A DNA stretch of 64,000 nucleotides, taken from NCBI GenBank assembly GCA_024449915.1, contig JAMZAV010000295.1, positions 558,001 through 622,000 on the forward strand. Direction: 5' to 3'. The notes under the pieces are model-generated. The model saw only the letters and a program-made list of their open reading frames with translations, searched no databases and was not told the DNA's origin. The position numbers and the translations under genes are program-made. This DNA comes from Sweltsa coloradensis. Its lineage: Eukaryota; Arthropoda; Insecta; Plecoptera; Chloroperlidae. Positions 45,140 to 57,774 of the stretch are shown in pieces. Position 1 is the stretch's first letter. Every line of letters starts with the position of its first letter.

Positions 45140-47190
45140 TTCAAAGTGAACTGCGGTAGAAAGCCACTGGAGGAGAAAACTCAATCTCCTTGTGATGGAC
45201 GTCTGTGGGTTGGACGCGCGCTCCGCAGACAACAGATTGAGCCGCTCTCAAAGTAAACTGAAATATAGGAACTACTGATGGAACAGCCACAGATTGTATT
45301 GAACAGCACCCCAAGTGTGACAGAGTACTCGCCACATAACACGTCACACCTGGCTATTCTTATGTAGTTAGGGTACTGGGTGTGTATTTACTTGTGACAA
45401 AACTCAATCTCCTCCTTGTGATGGACGTCTGTGGGTTGGACGCGCGCCTCCGCAGACAAAGATTGAGCCGCTCTCAAAGTAAACTGAAATATAGGAACTA
45501 CTGATGGAACACCCCCAGATTGTATTAAACAGCACCCCAAGGTGACGAGTACTCGCCACATTACACGTCACACCTGGTTATTCTTATGTAGTTAGGGTAC
45601 TTGGTGTATTTACTTGTGACAACACTCAATCTCCTCCTTGTGATGGACGTCTGTGGGTTGGACGCGCGCTCCCAGAGAAACAGATTGAGCCGCTCTCAAA
45701 GTAAACTGAAATATAGGAACTACGGATGGAACACCCACAGATTGTATTGAACAACACCCCAAGTGTGACAGAGTACTCGCCACATAACACGTCACACCTG
45801 GCTATTCTTATGTAGTTAGGGTACTTGGGTGTGTATTTACTTGTGACTACACTCAATCTCCTCCTTGTGATGGACGTCTGTGGGTTGGACGCGCGCTCCG
45901 CAGACAACAGATTGAGCCGCTCTCAAAGTAAACTGAAATATAGGAACTACTGATGGAACACCCACAGATTGTATTGAACAACACCCCAAGTGTGACAGAG
46001 TACTCGCCACATAACACGTCACACCTGACTATTCTTATGTAGTAAGGGTACTAGGGTGTGTATTTACTTGTGACAACACTCAATCTCCTCCTTGTGATGG
46101 ACGTCTGTGGGTTGGACGCGCGCTCTGCAGACAACAGATTGAGCCGCTCTCAAAGTAAACTGAAATATAGGAACTACTGATGGAACACCCACAGATTGTA
46201 TTGAACAACACCCCAAGTGTGACAGAGTACTCGCCACATAACACGTCACACCTGGCTATTCTTATGTAGTTAGGGTACTGGGTGTGTATTTACTTGTGAC
46301 AACACTCAATCTCCTCCTTGTGATGGACGTCTGTGGGTTGGACGCGCGCTCCCAGACAACAGATTGAGCCGCTCTCAAAGTAAACTGAAATATAGGAACT
46401 ACTGATGGAACACCCACAGATTGTATTGAACAACACCCCAAGTGTGACAGAGTACTCGCCACATAACACGTCACACCTGGCTATTCTTATGTAGTTAGGG
46501 TACTTGGGTGTGTATTTACTTGTGACAACACTCAATCTCCTCCTTGTGATGGACGTCTGTGGGTTGGACGCGCGCTCCGCAGACAACAGATTGAGCCGCT
46601 CTCAAAGTAAACTGAAATAGAGGAACTACTGATGGAACACCCACAGATTGTATTGAACAACACTCCAAGTGTGACAGAGTACTCGCCACATAACACGTCA
46701 CACCTGGCTATTCTTATGTAGTTAGGGTACTGGGTGTGTATTTACTTGTGACAACACTCAATCTCCTCCTTGTGATGGACGTCTGTGGGTTGGACGCGCG
46801 CTCCACAGACAACAGATTGAGCCGCTCTCAAAGTAAACTGAAATATAGGAACTACTGATGGAACACCCACAGATTGTATTGAACAGCACCCCAAGTGTGA
46901 CAGAGTACTCGCCACATAACACGTCACACCTGGCTATTCTTATGTAGTTAGGGTACTTGGGTGTGTATTTACTAATTGTGACAACACTCAATCTCCTCCT
47001 TGTGATGGACGTCTGTGGGTTGGACGCGCGCTCCGCAGACAACAGATTGAGCCGCTCTCAAAGTAAACTGAAATATAGGAACTACTGATGGAACACCCTC
47101 AGATTGTATTGAACAACACCCCAAGTGTGACAGAATACTCACCTGACAATTCTTATGTAGTTAGGGTACTTGGGTGTGTATTTACTAATT
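45140..47190. repeat. Satellite array, about 226-bp monomer, 9 copies
   Basis: Monomer marks (TCAATCTCC) fall at 45181, 45414, 45626, 45853, 46080, 46306, 46532, 46758 and 46988, so the period is 226-227 with a few indels. Each monomer holds GACGTCTGTGGGTTGGACGC, GCAGACAACAGATTGAGCCG, AGTGTGACAGAGTACTCGCC and GTCACACCTGGCTATTCTTA. The edge copies are more diverged than the central ones. A 61-codon minus-strand frame recurs in most monomers but is broken by the same indels, so it is a shadow of repetition. Confidence 0.95.
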
Positions 47191-47334
47191 GTGACAACAG
47201 TCGATTGACAACGTTAGTGACAATAGTCGTTCAACAACGATAGTGACAATAAACAATCGACAACTTTAGTGGGAAGAACAAGTGAGCCGCCACCTCGAAT
47301 TTTCATCATACCAAATTAAATAGTAATAATTTCT

Positions 47335-47460
47335 GGATATGGTTACTCGGTCTCGGTGTTCTAGGTGCCTAAGACGCCTACCTCGAATGTGGGAGACTCT
47401 GGTTTGAACCCCAATCGGGATGATTTTTTTTACGTTCTGAATTATATTAAATATAAATAG
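47335..47460 (+). repeat. tRNA-like SINE, family 1, plus copy
   Basis: GGTCTCGGTGTTCTAGGTGC, CTAAGACGCC, GAATGTGGGAGACTC, GGTTTGAACCCCAATCGGGA, then a TTCTGAATTATATTAAATAT tail. Confidence 0.7.
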
Positions 47461-47479
47461 TTTTACTTGCATTTGCTGT

Positions 47480-49840
47480 ATGTATGTAGCTGTTTATTAC
47501 GTTAAGGAAATATTGGCAGATGACATTGAAAATTTTAAATGTGTAATTGTTGCCAATACACAGCTTATAAGCTTGTATAGCTGCAGTCAGATGTGTGCAG
47601 CGTTGAGCCAAGTGTATAAGCTTTTTATTGGCAAAACTTACACATTTTACATTTTAAAGCAGTCTGCCAATGTTTCTTTGACTTAATAAACAACTAGGCC
47701 TACATATAGCAAATGTAAGTAATTAGCTACTATTTGATTTGGTGTTATGTAAAATCGAGGTGGCAATTTCCACTTGTTTTTCTCAATTAAGTTGTCGATT
47801 GTCTATTGTCACTGTCGACCCCTTGGTGAGAGTTGTAAGCAGGATTCCCTGCAGGGAAGCATCGAGGATTTCTTCATCCACCAGCAGTGCTAGAAGTGAA
47901 ATAAAAATATTGTGGGATTGAGTAGGAGCGAAGTTCTTTTGTGGGAAAGCACTTTTTCTTGGGCAAAAATTATTGCGATGTAGACGAAATATTGAAAATA
48001 ATGTTTAAGAGTGCGTTTCGTGAATAAACGTAGTAGGATGAACGCAATACAGAATAATTGTAGTTTTTGTTCAATTGCAACTAGAAAACCGCCAAAAACA
48101 ATTCGAGCACTGACTTTGAAAATCCGTGGGGGGAGCGGCCCAGGGAACCCTGCCTCTATGTTCGGACGCTCCTATTCATGGACACATCATTAGAGCGTTT
48201 TGGCCAGAGTTTGAATAAGCATTTACAATTTACAATGTATCAAAATCTAGAGATTAAAAAAAATAAAAATGTTTTACTAAAGTAGATGTATGATCTTTTG
48301 AGCGACGCATGCTCTGGCAATAAATGCCACAAAACACACTTTGTTTAACTAACAACCGCCATGGAAACTAAATCCCACGAAACCCGGCACCTCCACCAAA
48401 CTCGGACATTATTGGTTTATTATGGTTCAAAACAAGATAATAATTATATCAATTGGTGTTGTGAATAAATTTTTAATAATGTATTGTATTTTTATTTATT
48501 TGTGATATTATATGTTTCACTTCTTAGAATTCGAATGCGATTTTTCTCGATAAAGGGGCAATTGAATTATTTCACCATTGATTTCTCAAATCTGATGGCA
48601 TGCGTATGAATGTTTGCACTTCTAACTACTGGATGGGTTCAAATCACTGAAACATAGATAGAAAATAAAAGTTAGATTATTAGCTTGGCTGTTACTTCCA
48701 AGAAAAACACCGCCCAGAGCATCCGCGTTTATTGTTTACTGAGCAAACATCAAATGATTTCAAAGTTATTACATCCCAGAAATGACAAATCAAAAAACTA
48801 ACTTGATAGGCTTGTGTGTGGGACTGTTAAAAAGTATGTGTACTATGATCAAGATACTGAAGCTATCTAATAAAACTTAAATCAATATCCGTAGTAAATA
48901 AATCTTCTATCTCTATGAGAAAATACAATTTTCTGAGGAAACGCCTTGGGTAACAAACAATGGTAACAAATATGTAGGTGGTTTCATTTCCTATATTGAA
49001 GAATTTACTAGATAAGAGAGAGTTTATCAGTGGTTGGTAAATAGCTAACTAAAAAATGTTTTAAACTACCGGTCGTACCTTAAATCAATAGATATAATTC
49101 TATCTGTAAACAGTTATATCAATATTAAGTGCCGGCTACAAATTCATTTATTTCTTAAAATAACAAAGTTTTTCTGTTCTTGTTCTTCCAATATTGTTTA
49201 CAAACGTAGAATTCAATTTTCCCGTCAGTCAAGTTTTTAAGAGCGTTATAATTGTCTTACTTGTTGATGATAATAAAACTATTCCACTTTGAAATAACAC
49301 AATTTAAAAAAAGCAATTTTCCTTTTTAACTTTAATAAGTCGTTACTGAATCAGTATGTTTAATAATGTACTAAGCTATACTAAAACTAATTTCAGTAGC
49401 GATTAAGTTCATAAACAAAATGTACATCGTTTATTATCGTACGGTATATCTGTTAGTGAACTACTTACTAAACTCGCAGTAATATCGTTTCATGTTATGA
49501 TTAGTTGACATTACATCTGTCAATTTAAAAACATAAGAAAAAAGAATAACAGGTTATTTGATATTAAAAAGGAAAATAGACTATAAACACTGTGCATAGT
49601 TATCAATTTCCTTCTTTTACTGTCATATTTGTAATTGTATTCATGTACTTTGTACTGATTGTACGCTGGACCCTGTGGTCACCCAATGTTATTTGGCCAG
49701 CTGTTAAATGAAAATTGAATTAACTACTAAATATATTTAATAGTAATATTTCAACTCTTCCCATAGCCTTTCTCAAACCAATGGTTTAACATTCAACCAA
49801 AATAATTCAAATACTACTATTTAATATATTTCAGAACAGT
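47480..49840. other. Gene-free AT-rich stretch
   Basis: Several 60-70-codon frames without motifs. It contains one tRNA-Ala-like motif (48382). Confidence 0.4.
48382..48398 (-). repeat. tRNA-Ala-3'-end-like motif, copy 7
   Basis: ACCCGGCACCTCCACCA on the plus strand. Confidence 0.6.
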
Positions 49841-49849
49841 GACAAGTCG

Positions 49850-50015
49850 TCCGCGGTGGCACATACGATTAGGACTCTTGTGATAAGCGTACGGCTCTAC
49901 GAGAACGTCGGTTCAAATCCCACTCATAAGACATAGGTTTCTTGTAATCATCCTTATCATCATATATCACCACTCAAGGTCTCGAATATCCTTAATGTAT
50001 TAATATGAAACGCTA
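49850..50015 (+). mobile_element. tRNA-derived SINE, family 2, copy 2 with tail
   Basis: GTCCGCGGTGGCACATACGA, TTAGGACTC (A box region), GTCGGTTCAAATCCCACTCA (B box region), CTTGTAATCATCC. The tail ATATATCACCACTCAAGGTC, TCGAATA, TTAATGTATTAATATGA is also on the 5S SINE at 12596. A shared tail under different heads implies one LINE partner. Confidence 0.75.
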
Positions 50016-50494
50016 AGCAACAAAAAGTTTTCTTTTTATTGTCAATTATAGTTTTTAGATTTTTTTAAAGATTTTCACTGGTAACAAGAATTATAGTGAG
50101 TAATGTTATCGATCAAAGTAACTTACATTACGTTTGCTGAAACATCGCATCTTATCTTATTTTATCAAACCAGAAACTTTGTGTACATGTTCAGCCTCCT
50201 AACTTTAAGATACGATAACTTGAATACTGAACTTCTCGTATATAGGGCTATCAATAGAGCGGCCGGGTTGATCCTCCTACCCTCTTCCCACACTCGCCCA
50301 CTCAACTGACCTCTTCACCCCCACCCCCCACCCCACCCCTCCCACTTCTCGCTACACGTTAACCCTTTTAATCCCGGGGAGACAAATCTCGTCTTACCTA
50401 ATAGCCCTGATACCGGCGAGAGCGCAGAGATGCCACATTGACACAGTTAACTGGGAGAGTGCTAGTCTTATCATATACAGAGGCGATGCAGAGT

Positions 50495-51954
50495 TATACG
50501 CGTTTCCAAGCAAAGATAGATGGCAGCACTAAAATGCAACATGTCGGACCGATCGGTGATAGAGGCGAGCTGCTTACGGCGGGCGCTGTATATTCAGTTG
50601 GCTTCAACTTGATTTTTGTTACATTTCTGGTCATTTTGCGAAAACATTGTTGATTATGTCATATTGTCAGCGTATTTTATTAGTAAAATTCGTAAGTTTT
50701 GGGGATGGGCTTTATTAAAAACGGGAATTTAATGCCATTTTAAATTACAACAAATATTGAGTTATTTGATGATATTAGCTCGAAAAAAAAATTACACTGT
50801 TAAACTATTAATCACAGAAACAAGTGTATCAAATAACGTTGAATGATAAAAATAAATAATATTTTGCCAAGAAAATGTTGCCCAATAATAATAATTTCAA
50901 TAATTTACTTGATTACCAAAAATCAAAAGAGCTTCTAACAAATAGCCCTACACTTCTTTTGTACTTTTTCTACTTCGTTTTACAATGTGAACGCAATCGG
51001 AGTAAGCCTATATATATTTATCTATTATACACTCAGGACTACCGGTTTTTATATACATTTTACTAAAATTAGGCCTATTGAATAGCTGATGGCCTATTTT
51101 TATTATTGTTTTGTATGTCAATAATGGCATGACGCGTCATTCTGCAGACAGCTTTAAAATCTTGTAGAGGTCATATCATTATTCTTATTCAATAATAATA
51201 TAAATTGTATTATCATGATATTATGTAGACCTATAATATTATGTAATAAATGATTATGACGGTAAACGGTATATTTAGGCCTACATTAATTATATAAGGT
51301 TGAAAAGGAGTTTAGACTTGTGCATAAGCCCTAATACAAATATTATTTTTGTTATTGTTTTGTTATTAATATTATTATTGTTATTATGACTTTTTTTATA
51401 TAATTAAATTATCATAATAAAACTTAAGAAGTATATCTCAATTAAAAGTGCCATAAGCTATACTGTGTATGTGTTTACTATGAGTTGCAAACCGCGTTGT
51501 AAACATTCTTGATGGTTTGAATTTGATTTAGTATTTATATCGTACTCTGTTAGCCTATGTTTGGTATAAAGCCTATATATACCAATGATTTATTACGATA
51601 TTATAATTAGAGAATTGTATATGGATACAAATGCCATCCTCGGTGTCTCATGGGTGCATGGGGCGCAGGTCCAAATATAGTAATATTATTCTGGTTGACA
51701 TGGTCTTGAATCCCGCATATTGGAGAGCGATTTTATCATTTTGGTGCACCCCCATGCTTTTGATAATCTTCAATTAACAGCATTTTGGGAGAGCAACGAC
51801 AATTTACCTGTGATTGTACATATTCATAAGTGACAAACACGGAATGACATGTGTTCTTCAAGTAAGCACATAGCGCGCTCCTCCGCCTATCACTGATCGG
51901 ACAGTTGCATTATTCGCCACCAGGTAGCAACCCCTTTGCTTGGAAACGCGTATA
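50495..51954 (+). mobile_element. TIR element, left half of a 3-kb palindrome
   Basis: It starts TATACGCGTTTCCAAGCAAA and ends with the complementary CTTTGCTTGGAAACGCGTAT. Imperfect TIRs extend about 90 bp inward (TGCAAC..TGTCCGA, GTGATAG). 1460 bp, AT-rich inside, no transposase. The short frame near the left end (YTRFQAKIDGSTK) is just the TIR translated. Confidence 0.85.
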
Positions 51955-52007
51955 GTGGTTCCAACGAAAGAATGCAGATGGCTCGAAATTGTTTTCTTTG
52001 TCAACTC
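51955..52007. other. Spacer between the inverted TIR elements
   Basis: A 53-bp loop. Its CCAACGAAAGAATGCAG (51961-51977) recurs inverted at 53596-53612 just beyond the right arm. Confidence 0.6.
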
Positions 52008-53466
52008 TATACGCGTTTCCAAGCAAAGGGGTTGCTACCTGGTGGCGAAAAATGCAACTGTCCGATCAGTGATAGTCGGAGGAGCGCGCTATGCGCTTAC
52101 CTGAAGAACACATGTCATTCCGTGTTTGTCACTTATAAATATGTATGATCACAGGTACATTGTCGTTGCTTTCCCAAAAGGTTGTTAATTGATGATAATC
52201 AAAAGCATGGGGGTGCACCATAATGATAAAATCGCTCATTAATATGCGGGATTCGAGACCATGTCCACCAGAATATTATTACTATATACAGACCTGCGCC
52301 CCATGCACCCATGAGACACCGAGGATGGCATTTGTATCCATATTACAATTCTCTAATTGTAATATCATAAAAAATCATTGGTATTTATAGGCTATATATA
52401 TTAAATATAGGCTTACAGGGTACGATAAATACTAAATCAAATTCAAACCGTCAAGAATGTTCACAACTCATAGCAAACACACACATACAGTATCGCTCGC
52501 TTCTCATGGCACTTTTAATTGAGATATACTTCTTTAGTTTTATTATGATAATTTAATATAAATAAAGTCATAATAATAATAACAAAACAATAACAAAAAT
52601 AATAATAATAATTGTATTAGGACTTATGCACATGCCCCAACTCTTTTTCTACCTAATATAATTAATGTAGGCCTACATACACCGTTTACCGTCATTGTTC
52701 ATTTATAACATAATATTATACATAATATCATAATAAATACGATTTATATTATTACAATAGAATAAGTATAATGATATGACCTACAAAATTTTAAAGCTGT
52801 CTGCAGAATAACGCGTCATGCCATTATTGACATACAAAACAATAAAACAAATAGGCCATCAGCTATTCAATAGGCCTACTTTTAATAAAATGTATATTTA
52901 AAATAAAACAGAAGTCCTAAAAGTGTATAGTAGATAAATATATATAGGCCTACTCCGATTGCGTTTACATAGTAAAACGATGTAGAAAACGTGCAAAATA
53001 AGTGTAGGGCTATAATTTGCTAGAATCCCTTTTGATTTTTAGATAAGTAAATTATTGAAATTATTAGTATTGGTGGGCAACATTTTCTTGGCAAAATATC
53101 ATCGATCTTCATCATTGAACATTATTTAGTACACTTGTTTCTGTATTTAATAGTTTAACAGTGTGGTTTGTTCTTTTCGAGCTAATATCATCAAATAATC
53201 TCAATTATTTGTTGTAATTTAAAATGCCATTAAATTCCCGTTTTTTATAAAGCCGATCCCCAAAACTTACGAATTTAACTAATAAAATACGCGGACGATA
53301 TGACATAATCAACAATGTTTTCGCAAATGATCAGAAATGTAACAAAAATCAAGTTGAACCTAACTGAATATACAGCGCCCGCCGTAAGCAGCTCGCCTCT
53401 ATCACCGATCGGTCCGACATCTTGCGTTTTAGTGCTGCCATCTATCTTTGCTTGGAAACGCGTATT
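52008..53466 (-). mobile_element. TIR element, right half of the palindrome
   Basis: Reverse complement of 50495-51954 over its whole length, with roughly 10% differences by eye, largely small indels. Same ends. Confidence 0.85.
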
Positions 53467-53619
53467 CACGCTAGCTCAGAGTGGATCTAGCAAAGATTAT
53501 TTTTTCTTGTGTTGGTAAAATATATTTTTCTTCCATACACAAAGGCGACATTCCTGTTGCCGTGTATTCATTCTACCCCCACCGCTACAAAGCACCTGCA
53601 TTCTTTCGTTGGAGCTAGT

Positions 53620-55540
53620 ATATATTCGGCTAGAGTTGACTAAGTGTTGTATTAATTAAATCAAATTTTACTGTTTAAAGTTCAGCCACCATTAAATATG
53701 CGAATTAATCAATATATAATGTAACCCGAATTGTGCGTTAAGGGGTATTCACCCGCTAAAGTCAAGAAATACATTTCTTACGGGCTAATTATTTATGATT
53801 TACACAAAGTAAAAGAAAAATATTCGGTTAACCCGTGAAAACTTTCTCCATTTTGGTCATTTTCGAGAAGTCTCGTCGGCAAAAATTTCCCATGACAAAT
53901 AACATTTCGGTGAACTTCATGCCATATGATCTTCTAGAATTTTGGTCAAGAAAATATTGAATGTTCTTGATATACTCACACATATTTTTAGTATAATATA
54001 GCCTTGATTTTGTATTTGTAGTATGGTAAAGTTATTCAGTCGAAAGAGTCACTTTGGATTGATGCTATGCTCCAGCAAGCAAGCACGTAAACGCCCATTT
54101 AACAATTTCAACAAGGTGGCAAATTACGCATTTTTTAAAAGGATTATAAAGCTAAAAGAATTCGTGTAAAGCCACGGTTATAAAATCTATTCTTTACGGT
54201 CATTTTAGTTCAGTGTATATAGCTATAGAAAAGTGGTAAAATAATATTTTGGGGTAAAGCGCCATGATACAAATGCTTCGGTATTTATTTGTGTTGTGTT
54301 TATTTTCTACACACAATTCGATGCAGATTTATTAACAGTTGGCAGTACATATAATATTTATTTGACGCACATAATCCAGATTAAACTCAAAAGCAACATG
54401 TTTGCTAAGGATTTAACTTCAGTGTTCATTCAAATAAATAAACACCGTAACTGCAAATGCACATTACGTAGTCACACATCTACGCCGCAATGTGGATTAG
54501 TACATCCATTAGACAAAAATTTTCACCGACAATCCAGAATTGGTATTGGAAATTCTCTGTTGAACCTCATAAAAACAGTTTAATTAACAGAGTTTTTAAC
54601 TAACAATTTCACATTTAAACCCTTTACTTTTCCACATTATTTCACAATACATGTTTTCACAATTAATTTATTTACCATATTTTATGATCATATAAATGCT
54701 ATACTTTTTTTTACGAGTGCAGATTTTTTTTATAAGCTAAACTAAAGTTTTGAAAATACCTTCTTTCTTTTCTTTTAGACTAATAAAACGAAAGAAATTT
54801 ACTGGCGATATAATAATTTTTATCAATTCAACGTTCGTAAATGAAATTATACTGCATTATGTGGGGCGAAAAATAAGAGAAGAATATCGTTCACTATTTA
54901 CCAACTTACGACGACCGATAAATCAACATTAATTGTACTAGTTACTATCTATACTTTGTAAGATAAACATTACGTTAAAGAAAAATACTTTAAGTTAATG
55001 TTAGAGCTAAGTTTAAATAAGAGAACAAGAAAAATGTAAATTTGTTTTCAAAGTCAAAATAAAAGATTGTTTGAACTTCCTTGGTTATACCGCAGCAGTT
55101 GTTTACCCTTCGCTTGATTCAGAACATCTTACAATAAAAGAATGGAAAAGTTTCGATCTAGAATCTATTGGCCTCAATTTTATGTGTAGTTTATAAATCA
55201 TGTCAGTTAGCAATGCACTGTTAGTTATACAGAGTTTTTAATGAATTTTAATTTTAAAATTCTTTATGTTTTATTATTTGTTACCGCTTGTTATTATTTC
55301 TTAAAATCGTTAGTTCTGCTGAATGAATGTATTTTTTTCCAGTTTTAAGAGCGAGGTTTAACTAATATTTATTAGGATCATGTTTTTTGAGAGGGAGGCT
55401 TTAAATGAGTCACCAAATCAATCTTTGAGTAGAACTATTTTATTCATGGTGTCTACAAGTCTGTAAAAGTTAGTCAAATAAATAAATCTAGAAAAGTCTG
55501 GAAATTTATTTATTTTTCGGGACTTTTATTACTTCTTATC
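53620..55540. other. Gene-free AT-rich stretch
   Basis: The 95-codon frame at 54296-54583 shows no motif. No repeat ends recognised. Confidence 0.4.
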
Positions 55541-55554
55541 AAAAATAACTACAA

Positions 55555-55652
55555 CTCACGAATCGAACCTAAAATACTGAACATTTTCTGGGGACAAACC
55601 ATGCACCGAACTACCTCGGGCCAACCATGACGCTATGGGAAAAAATCAATGC
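55555..55652 (-). repeat. tRNA-like SINE candidate
   Basis: The minus strand has TGGTTGGCCCGAGGTAGTTC (A-box-like) and TTAGGTTCGATTCGTGAGTT (B-box-like) about 50 nt apart. Confidence 0.4.
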
Positions 55653-55939
55653 TCTTATTAGACCATAATGATATTCTCAGAAAGCCAAATTTGCAGTCTA
55701 AAAAAATATAAGTTTCCATTTGGTTAACCTGGAAAAGACAGAGAATTTTGTAATTTAAAATTCATAGACACTCGTTCATTGTTTTTTGTTATGGATTAAT
55801 GATAATGCTCGAAGTTTGACATTTAAGAGACAAGAAAATAATAAATTCGAACCTAAAATTAAGATTTTTCGCTTAGAAATAGATATTTGGTCTCAAACTC
55901 GAGCATTTGGCGTTCGAAGTTTAAAAACGATAGTATGGA

Positions 55940-56306
55940 TAGGACATGCGTTTTAGGCAAATTGCTGTTCGCTCGGCTGACTGACACCACAGGTGTTTGA
56001 AATTTTGAACATGTGTCACGAATGTGGAAATATATGGCTCTGCAGTAACACATTTCCAAATTTTGTTTTAAAATAATGTATATTAAATAATTTAGTTTTC
56101 ACGAATTTTGATTTTGTTAAAAACATCAAAATTGACTATATTCGTGTTTTTTTCTGGCTTATTAAAACAAAATTTAGAACATCTACTCCCGTAGGGCTGT
56201 CCATGTATGCTTTATTGACAACTTTGCAAAGTTTCATTTACGACAGATGCATCTTGGTCGAGCGAATAACTATTTGGTAAATGTCAAATGTGTCCCATTC
56301 CCTCTT
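55940..56306 (+). repeat. Dispersed CTGACTGACACCACAG repeat, copy 3
   Basis: GCGTTTTAGGCAAATTGCTG, TTCGCTCGGCTGACTGACAC ... TCCATGTATGCTTTATTGAC ... AATGTCAAATGTGTCCCATT. Confidence 0.7.
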
Positions 56307-56369
56307 AAGTTTTGATTGCTCGTGGCCATAATTGACTTACGACCTCCCGTGTTTCGCGCTAAAACCAAA

Positions 56370-56550
56370 CCTCTACAACATGTCTCATAAACAAGTAGGT
56401 TTCTATAACATGTCTCATAACAAGTAGGTTTCTAACATGTCTCATAAACAAGTAGGTTTCTATAACATGTCTCATAAACAAGTAGGTTTCTATGACATGT
56501 CTCATAAATAAGTAGCTTTCTTTAACATGTCTCATAACAAGTAGGTTTAG
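56370..56550 (+). repeat. 28-30-bp tandem repeat, about 6 copies
   Basis: Unit ACATGTCTCATAAACAAGTA + GGTTTCTATA with single-base length changes. Confidence 0.9.
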
Positions 56551-57234
56551 TTTTCTCCTTAACATGATGTAAAATGTCTTCGCTAAATCATTTCCCGACG
56601 TTCGAATGAAGCAAGATTGGGAGTTTTTGTCAAGGAGCCAACTTCCAGCCTTATCGCAGGAATATCAACATCTGCCTAGGAGTAACCTCACAGGCCATCA
56701 CTCTTCCACCATAATTTCCGGACTCGTTTACTCAGAAAGATATCTGACATTTGCTTTCTACACTGGCGATAAGAGGCGAAAGAAAATAATTTGTAACTCA
56801 AATTTGGAAATCTCCATCAAAATTCTTCACCAATAAATGTATTTGAAGTAAGATTGTAAACATATCAACAGCTGATGTTATAGCTTTGTTGACCTTCATG
56901 TTGGCTTCAGTTTTTTCTTGCGATAAGGTGCATCTGAGGAGTATATATATTATAACAGACAAGTGTGGGTACACCCTCGATCAGCGAAGTAAATCAAGGG
57001 CTGGGTGTAGTGTAGATACAATTAGAACCCTTGATTTACTAATGGTCGCTAGTGTACATAGTAATAGTATTTATTAGTTCGCAAGTTATACTTTCGAGAC
57101 CAGATATAATTGAAGAGAAATTAACTAAACGAAACGAAAGACGACAGTAACGACGCTACGTCGGGAATCAACAAATGTTGTAAATTATTCACCACTACGA
57201 CGCGACGAAACACCCCATCAATGCTAGGACGTTT

Positions 57235-57345
57235 CTGAATTCTGTTCTTGGTCTTATTACTTGATCTTGGTCTTATTACTTGATCTTGGTCTTATTACTT
57301 GGTCTTATTACTTGATCTCGGTTTTATTACTTGATCTTGGTCTCT
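57235..57345 (+). repeat. 19-bp tandem repeat, about 5 copies
   Basis: Unit CTTGGTCTTATTACTTGAT with one shortened and one CTCGGTTTT variant. Confidence 0.9.
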
Positions 57346-57637
57346 TTGAAAATACCACTCTCGTTCTCATTCTGTTTACTTAAACATGGCGGCCTCGGGA
57401 GATGATCGAAATACAACACTTCCAAATCACGTTGAGTAACCAAATAAGTTATTAAATGTAATTAATGATATTATAATAAATTGTACAGAATCAAATTAAG
57501 TATGACACGGTATGTAACATACGTCAATAACGTCCGCCATGATCAAGACCTGAATCTAGTGAGCACTTCTAATTCTTATTCTTATTATTTGATTTCGGTG
57601 AGTCTTGATCGTGCACGTGACTATTCGGAGCTACTTG

Positions 57638-57694
57638 TGACGTCACGGGGGAAACTGGTTGATTGATGACGTAGTTCGTGACGTATTATGACGT
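57638..57694 (+). promoter_or_regulatory. Cluster of four CRE-like TGACGT sites
   Basis: TGACGTCA (57638-57645) and TGACGT at 57667, 57679 and 57689, all within 57 bp. bZIP-factor (CREB/ATF) type sites. No promoter or gene identified nearby. Confidence 0.35.
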
Positions 57695-57774
57695 AAATCG
57701 AGACTAACACCTAAGGTTTTCCACTATTCAGAAACATCCTAGTAATAATTATCTTTAAGTATTAATATTGATAT

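Noticed and set aside
45141..47042. Recurrent 61-98-codon minus-strand frames
   Set aside because: They are the satellite monomer read in one frame; indels between monomers break them, and no domain is seen.
50438..53469. Two similar frames at the outer ends of the palindrome (YTRFQAKIDG)
   Set aside because: They are translations of the terminal inverted repeats and are duplicated only because the arms are.
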